From SVEL01 sp045126215 (lineage in GTDB: Bacteria; Bacillota; Clostridia; Lachnospirales; Lachnospiraceae), in the NCBI GenBank assembly GCA_045126215.1, contig JBGVOD010000035.1:1-46279 (forward strand): a DNA stretch of 46,279 nt, given 5' to 3'. Positions within the stretch are counted from its first letter, which is position 1. Every line of letters begins with the position of its first letter. Below are positions 8,381 through 16,700 of this stretch, in pieces. The translations under genes and the position numbers were made by a program. The notes below the pieces were generated by a model, which ran no database searches, was not told the DNA's origin, and worked only from the letters and a program-made list of their open reading frames with translations.

Positions 8381-9220
8381 ATGAAATGGTTAATTGTAGC
8401 CGATTCAGGATGCATTTTAAAAAAATTAAAATCTGATTCTGTAGATTTCAAATCAGTACCTCTCACAATACGTGTTGGTGATACAGAATATGTTGATGAT
8501 GAAAATCTATCTCCAGACGAACTTATGGATGCTGTATATGCATATGACGGCAAGACAGGTAGCGCTTGTCCAGCTCCGGAGGCTTATAAATCAACTTTTG
8601 AAGGATACGATAACATTATCGTCTTTACACTTACAAGCGGATTATCAGGAAGCTATAATAGTGCAGTTATCGCAAGAGATATGGAACTTGAGGAACATCC
8701 TGAAAAGAACATTGAGATATGTGATACATTATCAGCAGGTCCAACCATTGCTATGATGGTTAAATATGCTGTAGCACTTATAGAAAAAGGTCTCTCTTTT
8801 GAAGATGTGAGAGCAGAACTCAAAAAAGGGTTACCAAAAATCAAATTAAGTTTCATTCTTGACCACCTTGATAACTTCGTAAAAAATGGTCGTGTAAATA
8901 AATTTGTTGCAGCTACTGTTGGTGTTCTTGGAATTAGAATCGTAGGTATTGCAAGTCAAACCGGTACCCTTGAAATCAGACATAAGGCAAGAAATTTCAA
9001 TATAGCAATCAATAAGCTTATTTCAGATATGGAATCTTTTGGTTTTTGTGGAAAGCTTGTAACACTTTCACATTATGCTGCTGAAGAAGCTGCTGCAAAA
9101 ATCAAAGAAACAATTCTTAAAAAATATCCTAACTGCGTAATTGATATTATGCCTAATAATGGTTTATGTTCTTATTACGCTGAGAAGGGTGGAGTCCTTG
9201 TAGGCTATATGACAGAATAG
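8381..9220 (+). CDS. DegV family fatty-acid-binding protein
   Basis: The 279-residue product matches the DegV/FakB family, which binds a fatty acid for phosphorylation by a FakA-type kinase. Visible features are the start LIVADSGCILKK, the PLTIRVGDTEYVDDENL strand region, the conserved SACPAPEAYKSTFEGYDNIIVFTLTSGLSGSYNSA block, and the C-terminal IMPNNGLCSYYAEKGGVLVGYM. AGGAGG lies well placed before ATG 8381. Many DegV proteins begin with a clearer DSTSDL-type motif; here it is DSGCIL. No FakA gene is in the window. Its last 16 bp overlap the end of the convergent flavoprotein gene. Confidence 0.88.
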   Translation: MKWLIVADSGCILKKLKSDSVDFKSVPLTIRVGDTEYVDDENLSPDELMDAVYAYDGKTGSACPAPEAYKSTFEGYDNIIVFTLTSGLSGSYNSAVIARDMELEEHPEKNIEICDTLSAGPTIAMMVKYAVALIEKGLSFEDVRAELKKGLPKIKLSFILDHLDNFVKNGRVNKFVAATVGVLGIRIVGIASQTGTLEIRHKARNFNIAINKLISDMESFGFCGKLVTLSHYAAEEAAAKIKETILKKYPNCVIDIMPNNGLCSYYAEKGGVLVGYMTE

Positions 9221-10194
9221 TAATTATTAACATATTCAACTGCCCGCAGTGCGGCGATGGTGCCGTCTGATGTGGCAGTTGTTAATTGTCGTATTTCTTT
9301 TTTTCTTATATCTCCGGCAACAAATATTCCCTCAATATTTGTTTTACAATTTTCATCTGATAAAATATATCCCCTTTCATCTTTATCCAAAGTAATTCCT
9401 TTATAATTTTCATTTTTATCCATTTCTGATGGTATTTGTCCTACAGCTATAAACACTCCTTGCACATCTATTTTTTGTCTGCACTTATATTTATTCTTAT
9501 CATTATATTTATTATTTTCATCTCTATTTTCACATACTTCTACGCTTATTCCATAGACGCTTTCATCACCTAGAATTTCTTCAACATTTGCATTTAAAAT
9601 CTGATGTATGTTTTTTATGCTATCCATACTTTCAATAAGTTTCTTTTCTGCACGAAAACTTTCTTTTCTATGAATAATGTATACATTTCCACAAATATTT
9701 GAAAGAAAAATCGCATCACTAACTGCTGTATTTCCGCCTCCCACAACCGCAACATCTTTATTCTTATAGAATCCGCCATCGCATATTGCACAATAGGAAA
9801 CACCTTTACCATCATACTTACTTTCACCAGTCACATTTAGTTTTTTCTTCGATAATCCTATTGCAATAATAATACTTTTACATTCATAACTGTTTTTGTT
9901 TGTTATTACCTTTTTATACTTTTTTTCATTTATATATTCCTGTTCAACAATGGACACTACATCCTCATATACTATCTTTGCACCATAACTAAATGCCTGA
10001 TTAAGCATATTCATTGCAAAATTATATCCTGATATTTCACTAATTGCCGGATAATTCTTTATCTTTGGAGCATAGATTATCTGCCCACCTACCATTGATT
10101 TTTCAATAATTAATACACTTTTACCACTTCTTGCTGCATATATAGCTGCTGCCATTCCTGCAGGTCCTGCTCCTATTATTATAATGTCATACAT
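9205..10194 (-). CDS. Thioredoxin-reductase-like FAD/NAD(P)H-dependent oxidoreductase
   Basis: The 329-residue flavoprotein has an N-terminal FAD Rossmann motif (IIIIGAGPAGMAAA, residues 4-17), the redox-active pair CAIC (Cys135 and Cys138) in SYCAICDGGFY, an NAD(P)H motif VVGGGNTAVSDA, and the C-terminal FAD block EGIFVAGDIRKKEIRQLTTATSDG. This is the TrxB layout. A hydrophilic Asn/Lys-rich insert (ENRDENNKYNDKNKYK) lies before the last strand block. I start at ATG 10194 behind GGGGAG; the 42 extra in-frame residues upstream cross the promoter. No thioredoxin gene is adjacent, so the partner is unknown. Confidence 0.88.
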   Translation of the reverse strand: MYDIIIIGAGPAGMAAAIYAARSGKSVLIIEKSMVGGQIIYAPKIKNYPAISEISGYNFAMNMLNQAFSYGAKIVYEDVVSIVEQEYINEKKYKKVITNKNSYECKSIIIAIGLSKKKLNVTGESKYDGKGVSYCAICDGGFYKNKDVAVVGGGNTAVSDAIFLSNICGNVYIIHRKESFRAEKKLIESMDSIKNIHQILNANVEEILGDESVYGISVEVCENRDENNKYNDKNKYKCRQKIDVQGVFIAVGQIPSEMDKNENYKGITLDKDERGYILSDENCKTNIEGIFVAGDIRKKEIRQLTTATSDGTIAALRAVEYVNNYYSVI

Positions 10195-10219
10195 AGAAAT
10201 GCTCCCCTCAATAAAATAC

Positions 10220-10247
10220 ATACTAATACTAATACTAGTATTATCAA
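10220..10247 (-). promoter_or_regulatory. Possible promoter of the TrxB-like gene, with an AT-rich palindrome
   Basis: Minus strand TTGATA (10247-10242), 16 bp, TAGTAT (10225-10220). The spacer contains the perfect palindrome AATACTAGTATT (10231-10242) and a run of TACTAA units. The palindrome could be an operator, but it is low-complexity. Confidence 0.4.
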
Positions 10248-10301
10248 TATTTCTGTTTTTATACCGAACCACACAAATAATTGTAATGAATAAAAAAGTG
10301 C

Positions 10302-10340
10302 AAAAAAGTCGCTTATCCACTCTAAAGCAGATAAGCGACT
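10302..10340 (-). terminator. Terminator of argC
   Basis: AGTCGCTTATC (10307-10317) is exactly complementary to GATAAGCGACT (10330-10340), with a 12-nt loop. On the minus strand the stem is followed by a T tract (complement of the A run at 10302-10307). It lies 30 bp after the argC stop. Confidence 0.85.
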
Positions 10341-10370
10341 AGAAAAAATTCCACAAAGAAAGATGTAAAA

Positions 10371-11318
10371 TTATAAATTCAATCCCTTTGCAGGGTCTAC
10401 GCCAAGTACTATATTCAGACATTCAATTGCAGCACCTGATGCACCTTTACCCAAATTGTCAAACTGTGATGAAATAACTATTCTGTCATCATTTCCTGTT
10501 ACATAAATCTTAAGTCCATCCCATCCTGATTTTTCATTACCAGCAAGGAATCCAGTTGCCGCTATTTCATCATCAGCCTTTGATACTTCGATGAATTTCT
10601 GACCTTTATAATAGTTTGCATAGAAATCTAAGAGTTCATTTACTCCCATCTTCTTTGCAAGCATATCTGTAAATAATGGAAGTGATACAACCATTCCACT
10701 ATAATAATCATCTACTATTGGTGAAAATAATGGTGTTCTCTCAAGCCCTGTAATCTTCTGCATCTCTTTTAAATGCTTATGCTGCTGTGTCAGTGCATAC
10801 TCTCTTCCTGAAGAAAACTGTGATGGACGGTCTTCACTCTCATATACAGCTATTGCTTTCTTTCCGGCTCCACTATATCCCGATAAAGCAAAACTGCTTA
10901 CAGGATAATCTTTTGGCAAAATACCTTCTGCAACCAATGGATAAACAAGTGATATAAAGCCAGAAGCATAGCATCCCGGAACAGCTATTCTCTTAGAATT
11001 CTTTATTGCATTATAATGAGCCTCTGATAATTCAGGAAATCCATACGCCCATCCCTCATTTGTTCTATGAGCTGTAGATGTATCAATAATAATAACATCT
11101 TCATTTTCCACTAAACTAACAGATTCCATAGCCGCTGCATCCGGAAGACAAAGAAATGTAATGTCAGACTCATTAATAAGTCTCTTTCTTTCATTTATAT
11201 CTTTTCTAAGTTCTGATGATATCTTTAATATTTCGATGTCATCTCTATTCTGAAATCTTTCATGAATACGAAGTCCTGTTGTACCTTCACTACCATCAAT
11301 AAAAATCTTTTTCTTCAT
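10371..11318 (-). CDS. argC: N-acetyl-gamma-glutamyl-phosphate reductase (short, type 2 ArgC)
   Basis: ArgC reduces N-acetylglutamyl phosphate to the semialdehyde in arginine synthesis, using NADPH. The 315-residue protein starts KKKIFIDGSEGTTGLRIHERF (nucleotide-binding loop), has the active-site cysteine in VPGCYASGFISL, then SGAGKKA and a C-terminal GKGASGAAIECLNI helix. The length and the GSEGTTGLRIHERF start fit the short bacterial ArgC class. I chose ATG 11318 behind AAAGGA; a longer frame to 11363 crosses the -10 hexamer. It has its own promoter and terminator, and no other arginine gene is nearby. Confidence 0.93.
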   Translation of the reverse strand: MKKKIFIDGSEGTTGLRIHERFQNRDDIEILKISSELRKDINERKRLINESDITFLCLPDAAAMESVSLVENEDVIIIDTSTAHRTNEGWAYGFPELSEAHYNAIKNSKRIAVPGCYASGFISLVYPLVAEGILPKDYPVSSFALSGYSGAGKKAIAVYESEDRPSQFSSGREYALTQQHKHLKEMQKITGLERTPLFSPIVDDYYSGMVVSLPLFTDMLAKKMGVNELLDFYANYYKGQKFIEVSKADDEIAATGFLAGNEKSGWDGLKIYVTGNDDRIVISSQFDNLGKGASGAAIECLNIVLGVDPAKGLNL

Positions 11319-11351
11319 ATCGTTATTCCTTTCAATACCTTTTACCCACAC

Positions 11352-11380
11352 ACTATACACCATCTGCCATATATAGTCAA
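11352..11380 (-). promoter_or_regulatory. Promoter of argC
   Basis: Minus strand TTGACT (11380-11375), 17 bp, TATAGT (11357-11352), about 34 bp before the argC start at 11318. I see no convincing ARG box. Confidence 0.65.
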
Positions 11381-11441
11381 TTAGTGAACTACCCTTTGTC
11401 TAAAGTCAATGTGTTTCTGACTTCATCGACCTTTTCGAATT

Positions 11442-13430
11442 TTATCTACTACTGTTTCTATATTGTACCGGTGTCATACCATATGTTTTTTTGAAGATTC
11501 TATTGAAGTGTCCGGGATTTTCATATCCCACACTTATTGCAATGTTTTCTACAGTTGTATTTTCACTCTTAAGTAATGCTTTTGCCTTTTTGAGTCTTAT
11601 TTGCTTTACATTTTCTCCAAATGTCTTTCCAGATTTTTCTTTTATATATTTGCTTATATACTGTGTAGTCAAATGAAATCTGTCAGCAAGCATTTCCAAC
11701 GTAACTTCTTTATAATTTTCCTGAATATAATTAAGAATCTCTGACATTCTTTCATCCATTTTTGTAAACTGATGTGTTTCGCCAATTCTATTAACAGCCA
11801 CAACCAAAGCATTTATAGATGCCTTAATAATATCAGCATCCATACCTACTCCAAAGTATAGCTTTCCATTATAAACAATACCAACATATGATACCGCCTT
11901 TGACGACGAGCCCTTTGTTAATGCATGTTCTTCGTATATCGAAAGTTCATAGCTAATACCAAAATACTGTTTTATGGCATTTGAAACCGCATCTAAACGT
12001 CCATTACCATTTGCAAGTATTACGTGTCTGTTATTTTCATGAATAATAGATACTTCACTCATAATACCATTTTCCTGTCTGAAATGGCATTCATCAATAT
12101 TGAAATATGGATGATTATATATATATTTTTCTTTGAAAATATCGTAAATTACAAGAGGCGAAAGCTCTTTATGTTCTTTATCAGATATATCTTTTATGGT
12201 ATATCCAACCTCTTCTTTCATCTTATCCGGCATAGAAATACCAAAGTTCTGTTTAAGAATATATGCTACTCCGCCCTTTCCAGACTGTGAATTTATTCTT
12301 ATAACATCTGCATCATATGTTCTTCCAATATCCTTCGGATCAATTGGAAGATAAGGTACATCCCACTTTTCTTTCTTGTGTTCCTCTCTGTATGCAATTC
12401 CTTTAGATATTGCATCCTGATGTGATCCTGAAAAAGCAGTAAAAATCAAATCGCCTGAATATGGCTGACGTACAGGAACTGTCATTCTGGTACATCTTTC
12501 ATAAACTTCTCTAATCTTTTTTATATCTGAAAAATCAAGTTTTGGATCAACACCATGAGAGTACATATTCATAGCAACTGTTATTATGTCTACATTTCCT
12601 GTTCTCTCACCATTTCCAAAAAGTGTTCCCTCTAACCTGTCTGCACCCGCAATCAATCCTAATTCTGCTGTTGCCACACCACATCCTCTGTCATTATGTG
12701 GATGTAATGAGAGTATTACTTTATCTCTATCTACAAGTTTTTTATTTATATATTCAATCTGAGTGGCTAATACATGTGGCATAGCATTTTCAACTGTAGT
12801 TGGAATATTGATAATGACTTTCTTATCCTCTGTTGGTTTTAATTCCTTTATTACAGCATTGCACACCTCTATAGCATAATCAATCTCAGTACCCGAGAAG
12901 CTTTCAGGACTATATTCATAAGAGAAATTTCCCTCTGTTTCTGCCTCTAACTGTTTTAAAAGCTTTGCACCATCAACAGCAATCTTTTTAACTTCTTCCT
13001 TGCTCTTCTTAAACACCTGTTCTCTCTGGGCCACACTGGTAGAGTTATAGAGATGAATAACTGCATGCGGTGCTCCCTTTACAGCTTCAAACGTCTTTCT
13101 GATAATATGCTCTCTAGCCTGTGTTAATACCTGAACTGTTACATCTTCCGGAATCATATTTCTTTCAATAAGAGTTCTCATAAACTTATACTCTGTTTCA
13201 GATGCTGCTGGAAATCCAACCTCTATTTCCTTAAATCCTATATCAACAAGGAGTTTGAAAAACTCCAATTTTTCATCTAAACTCATTGGTTCAATAAGCG
13301 CTTGGTTTCCGTCCCTTAAATCAACTGAACACCAGATTGGTGGATGATCAATATAGTCTTTCTTTACCCATTCATATGTTGGTTTTTCTGGTAAAAAATA
13401 TGCTCTTTCATATTTGCTACTGTTCTTCAT
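11442..13430 (-). CDS. leuA: 2-isopropylmalate synthase fused to a C-terminal AraC-type DNA-binding domain
   Basis: The 662-residue protein begins as a complete LeuA: the catalytic LRDGNQAL (Arg39, Asp40), the VGFPAASETE block, the metal site HPHND (243-247), the GNGERTGN loop (about 272-279), and a LeuA dimer/leucine-binding type domain (about 440-550). LeuA condenses acetyl-CoA with 2-oxoisovalerate in leucine synthesis. Residues 558-662 are a full AraC/XylS double helix-turn-helix: LEMLADRFHLTTQYISKYIK, then NIAISVGYENPGHFNRIFKK and YGMTPVQYR. The frame is continuous, without a stop or frameshift. I start at ATG 13430, nine bases after AAGGAGG; 13463 is an alternative without a binding site. 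It may act as a leucine-responsive regulator (inference). Confidence 0.92.
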   Translation of the reverse strand: MKNSSKYERAYFLPEKPTYEWVKKDYIDHPPIWCSVDLRDGNQALIEPMSLDEKLEFFKLLVDIGFKEIEVGFPAASETEYKFMRTLIERNMIPEDVTVQVLTQAREHIIRKTFEAVKGAPHAVIHLYNSTSVAQREQVFKKSKEEVKKIAVDGAKLLKQLEAETEGNFSYEYSPESFSGTEIDYAIEVCNAVIKELKPTEDKKVIINIPTTVENAMPHVLATQIEYINKKLVDRDKVILSLHPHNDRGCGVATAELGLIAGADRLEGTLFGNGERTGNVDIITVAMNMYSHGVDPKLDFSDIKKIREVYERCTRMTVPVRQPYSGDLIFTAFSGSHQDAISKGIAYREEHKKEKWDVPYLPIDPKDIGRTYDADVIRINSQSGKGGVAYILKQNFGISMPDKMKEEVGYTIKDISDKEHKELSPLVIYDIFKEKYIYNHPYFNIDECHFRQENGIMSEVSIIHENNRHVILANGNGRLDAVSNAIKQYFGISYELSIYEEHALTKGSSSKAVSYVGIVYNGKLYFGVGMDADIIKASINALVVAVNRIGETHQFTKMDERMSEILNYIQENYKEVTLEMLADRFHLTTQYISKYIKEKSGKTFGENVKQIRLKKAKALLKSENTTVENIAISVGYENPGHFNRIFKKTYGMTPVQYRNSSR

Positions 13431-13454
13431 ATGATGTTTCCTCCTTTTTCTTTT

Positions 13455-13512
13455 ATTATTCAAATATAAGACTGCATTTCATTTTAGTCATGTAATCTTA
13501 TGTTTGAATAAT
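13455..13512. repeat. 19-bp inverted repeat just upstream of the leuA ribosome binding site
   Basis: Arms at 13455-13473 and 13494-13512 pair along all 19 positions if two G-T pairs are allowed, around a 20-nt loop. It is adjacent to the larger inverted repeat at 13513-13607. No T tract follows on the minus strand. It could be an mRNA hairpin or a protein-binding site, for example for the AraC domain of the downstream product. Confidence 0.7.
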
Positions 13513-13607
13513 AACACAATAAAAAAATAAAGGTAGTGTTAAATTTAACCACTTTTATTGTACTTTTTTAATATTTGTGATTAAATTTCGCACTACCTAT
13601 TGTGTTT
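13513..13607. terminator. Long terminator-like inverted repeat between the TPR gene and leuA
   Basis: Nested arms AACACAATA (13513-13521) with TATTGTGTT (13599-13607), AGGTAGTG (13531-13538) with CACTACCT (13591-13598), and an inner TTAAATTT pair form a stem of 30 or more bp with a bulge. T-rich tracts follow on both strands (TTATTTTTTTA on minus, TTTTTTT on plus). It may terminate the TPR gene transcript, or act as an attenuator in the leuA leader, because a promoter candidate lies just upstream of it. Confidence 0.65.
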
Positions 13608-13618
13608 TTTTAATATAT

Positions 13619-13647
13619 ATTATAGTGTCAAAAGGTATCTTTCTAAA
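13619..13647 (-). promoter_or_regulatory. Candidate leuA promoter
   Basis: Minus strand TTTAGA (13647-13642), 17 bp, TATAAT (13624-13619). If used, transcription starts near 13612 and the leader contains both inverted repeats before the leuA ribosome binding site. Confidence 0.5.
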
Positions 13648-13717
13648 TACACTTTTACATATTGCACGAAAAATATAGGCATTTGTGACTTTTGAAGGAT
13701 ATTAGTGTTTCTACTCT

Positions 13718-16700
13718 CTACTCGTAATCTTTATATCTTTTTACAGCCATTTCAGACCCCTGAAGGTTATCATCATACATATGAACAATATCGTACGCTA
13801 CTCTTTCAACGATTGTATCCATTCTTGAGCCTTTTATAAATCTATAATTTATTCCATACCTTGTAAACTCTTCTCCCTGATAGTATGTCTCAAGAATAGG
13901 TATATCCTTTTCATAAGAACCATCCTTAATTGCATCATATAATAACATTGCAATTTTATTTCTAAGTTCTTTATTAAAAGTCTTCATTGTATTTATTTCT
14001 TCTCCAAGTATTGCCTGTTCCGAAATCATTCTCTTTAAAGTTTCAAGTTTTTCAGGAGCTGTGATAATATACTTACCTTTAAACTGATAATTATTAGAAA
14101 GCATTCTTAAAAGCTCACCCTGACTCAATGGTATAATGACCTGGCTTGTATAATACTTCTCGTAGACATAATAATGAGTATTCTCTTTTGGATAGCTTGG
14201 TCTGACATAAACTAACTCCAGATAACTCTTTTCATCTGATATGTTCACCTCAGCACGTATCATCTTTACTATCTGGCCCGATATCTGACCTCTTTTTCTT
14301 ATAGAATCATATTTATTTGTTATAATACCATATACTTTGAGCATAGCTACTTTACTCATACCATACAGTCTGTTTTCTTCTGCAAAATATCTCATTGCAT
14401 TCTGCTCGTCACCAAGTGTTTCAAAATAAACACCAAGTGTTTCAAGTCTTGCTGACTCTGCCTCTGCCTTTGTCACAAAATTCTGTATTTCCGGTCTTGA
14501 TAATCTGTTTCTAATAAGCTCTTCTGCCTCTTTATGTCTGCCTTCATAGCAAAGATATTTCACAACGTAGCATGTATCAAGAAATGTTTCATTTCCTTCT
14601 GCATATGCATCTGTTGTATAGCATTTAATTGCAGCCTTGTCAACATATCCTGCTGATGAATAATTGATAATTTTCCTTTTTACTCTTCTCATATACTCGT
14701 CGAATCTATAATGGTCACATGTTTCATATGCAAGCATAAGCATTTCCATATAGCGTTCTCTGTTATCTGCATCATAGCGACCTTTTCTATTGCTATTCTG
14801 GATTATTCTGGATGCTGCATATTTCTTTTTTAAACCTTCAAATACATTTCCCTTCTTGTATATAAGAATGTCTGCCAACAATTCATTTGCCAAAGCCTTT
14901 GCCAATTCATGTTCATCACAGTCGCAATTGTCTTTTTTGCACTTTTCAATTACAGTATTTGCATATTGTTCTGCTTTTTTTAATGTATTTATGTCTCTTG
15001 CTTCAAAGAAATATGAATATCCTATTGCTATTTCATCTGCATAAACACAATAATCGAGATGTTTTTTTGCAAGTCTTCTGGCATCATCAAATTTTCCAAA
15101 CATCATACAATTCTTGACCATTGTGTTTTGGAAACTCTTATCAACCACACTATCCAGGTATTCATCATATCCTGCTACTGCTTTATCATATTCTCCCATC
15201 CTTGCGTATATCTTTGCCACATTTAATTTAAAAAATGACTTTAAAAATGCATCCTCGGAAGAATTCGACAGCGTATAAAACAGATTAATTGCCTCATTAT
15301 ATTTTCCAAGTCCAATACAAGCAGTAGAAAGCATCCTTTTTGCACTTTCAGTTGGTTGCGCATTATCAGATTCATGTGCATATCTGTATGCATTTTGATA
15401 ATCACCTAAAAGATTCATATTTCTGGCAATATAATATGTTGCTTCAGCAGTATCTTCTGGTGTTATCTCATATACACGTTTCCAATGCTCATTTGATAAA
15501 TTAAGATATTCATATTTTTTCTTATTCCATGCATATCTGTAATATGTTTCAGCAAACATTCTATGTGCGTAATTTGAATCAGCACCAAGCTCTTTTGCCT
15601 TTTCAATATACTCAAATACCTTATCTCCACCTCTGTTCAAAGGAAGGATAGCTGCTGCATGTGCAAGTTTTCCGTACACATCTATTTCATATCCGTACTC
15701 TTCGCCAATGAATTCCAGTTCTTTTACTGCAAGCTCTGCATCATCATCTTCATCTGCAAGTGAGGCAATAAGCATATGATATTTTCTTCTGTCATTTATA
15801 GTAATGGCCTTTCTAAGTTCCTTATATACCTTTTTATTATCTTCATTACTATCAACTAAGATTCTGGCTCTCATATAGTATATCTCGGCCATTGCATATA
15901 TCTTTTCCTGAAGGAATTCATCTAACTTCTGTCTGTCTTTCTCTCTTCTAATAATTACAAAAAGTTTTTCTGTTTCATTGATAATATCATTAAACCTTCT
16001 AAGTACTGCTTTCAAATCATCCTTTGTATGATTTTCTGAATATATAATTTCTTCAAATTCAATTTCTGCTTCAAGCACTTCTAAAAGAAAACATTCAGCT
16101 CCAGCTGCCTTAGCTCTCTCAATCACTTCTTTTGCATCATCTATCTGATGATAGTATAGGAATGTAACTATCGCTCTTGTATACACATATGGATCTTTAT
16201 TATACATTTCATTCAATCTGAAATGTAAATCTATTACTTCCTGACCCTTATGTAATTCAACACATGCTCTTTGCAATTCATAAAGAGCTGAATACTCATT
16301 TGGGTACTCTTTTAAATACTCCATACAATAATCGTATGCAATTTGCTGCATATTAACATCAGTAGCAAAAGAGATAATGTTTCTTTTAATATTTATATTA
16401 TTTTCGATGACGCTGTCTGCTTCTAAATAATATTCCAGTGCTTTCTTTCTTGCATCCCATCTTTCTCTACGTTCCTTCATATTTTCATCATTCATAAAGG
16501 ATCTGTACTTCACATGATACATTCTTGCCTTTAATGAAATTGCCCATGCTTTTTCATACTTAGCATCTATTATTTTATTTTTCTTTTCTTCTTCTTTTTT
16601 CTTTAGTTCTTCCTCTGTTTCATCACCTGTTGTTTCTTCTGATGAATTTTCAGATTCATTATTTTCTTTGCCTTCAATAATTCTATCCTGATTCTCTATA

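Noticed and set aside
9205..9220. Frameshift or wrong stop where degV and the TrxB-like gene overlap
   Set aside because: Both proteins end at family-typical positions; a 16-bp convergent overlap is acceptable.
13428..13620. Leucine T-box or leader-peptide attenuator before leuA
   Set aside because: No T-box specifier/AGGGTGG sequence is seen. The only small frame (ATGACTAAAATG..., 11 codons) has one Leu codon and no ribosome binding site.
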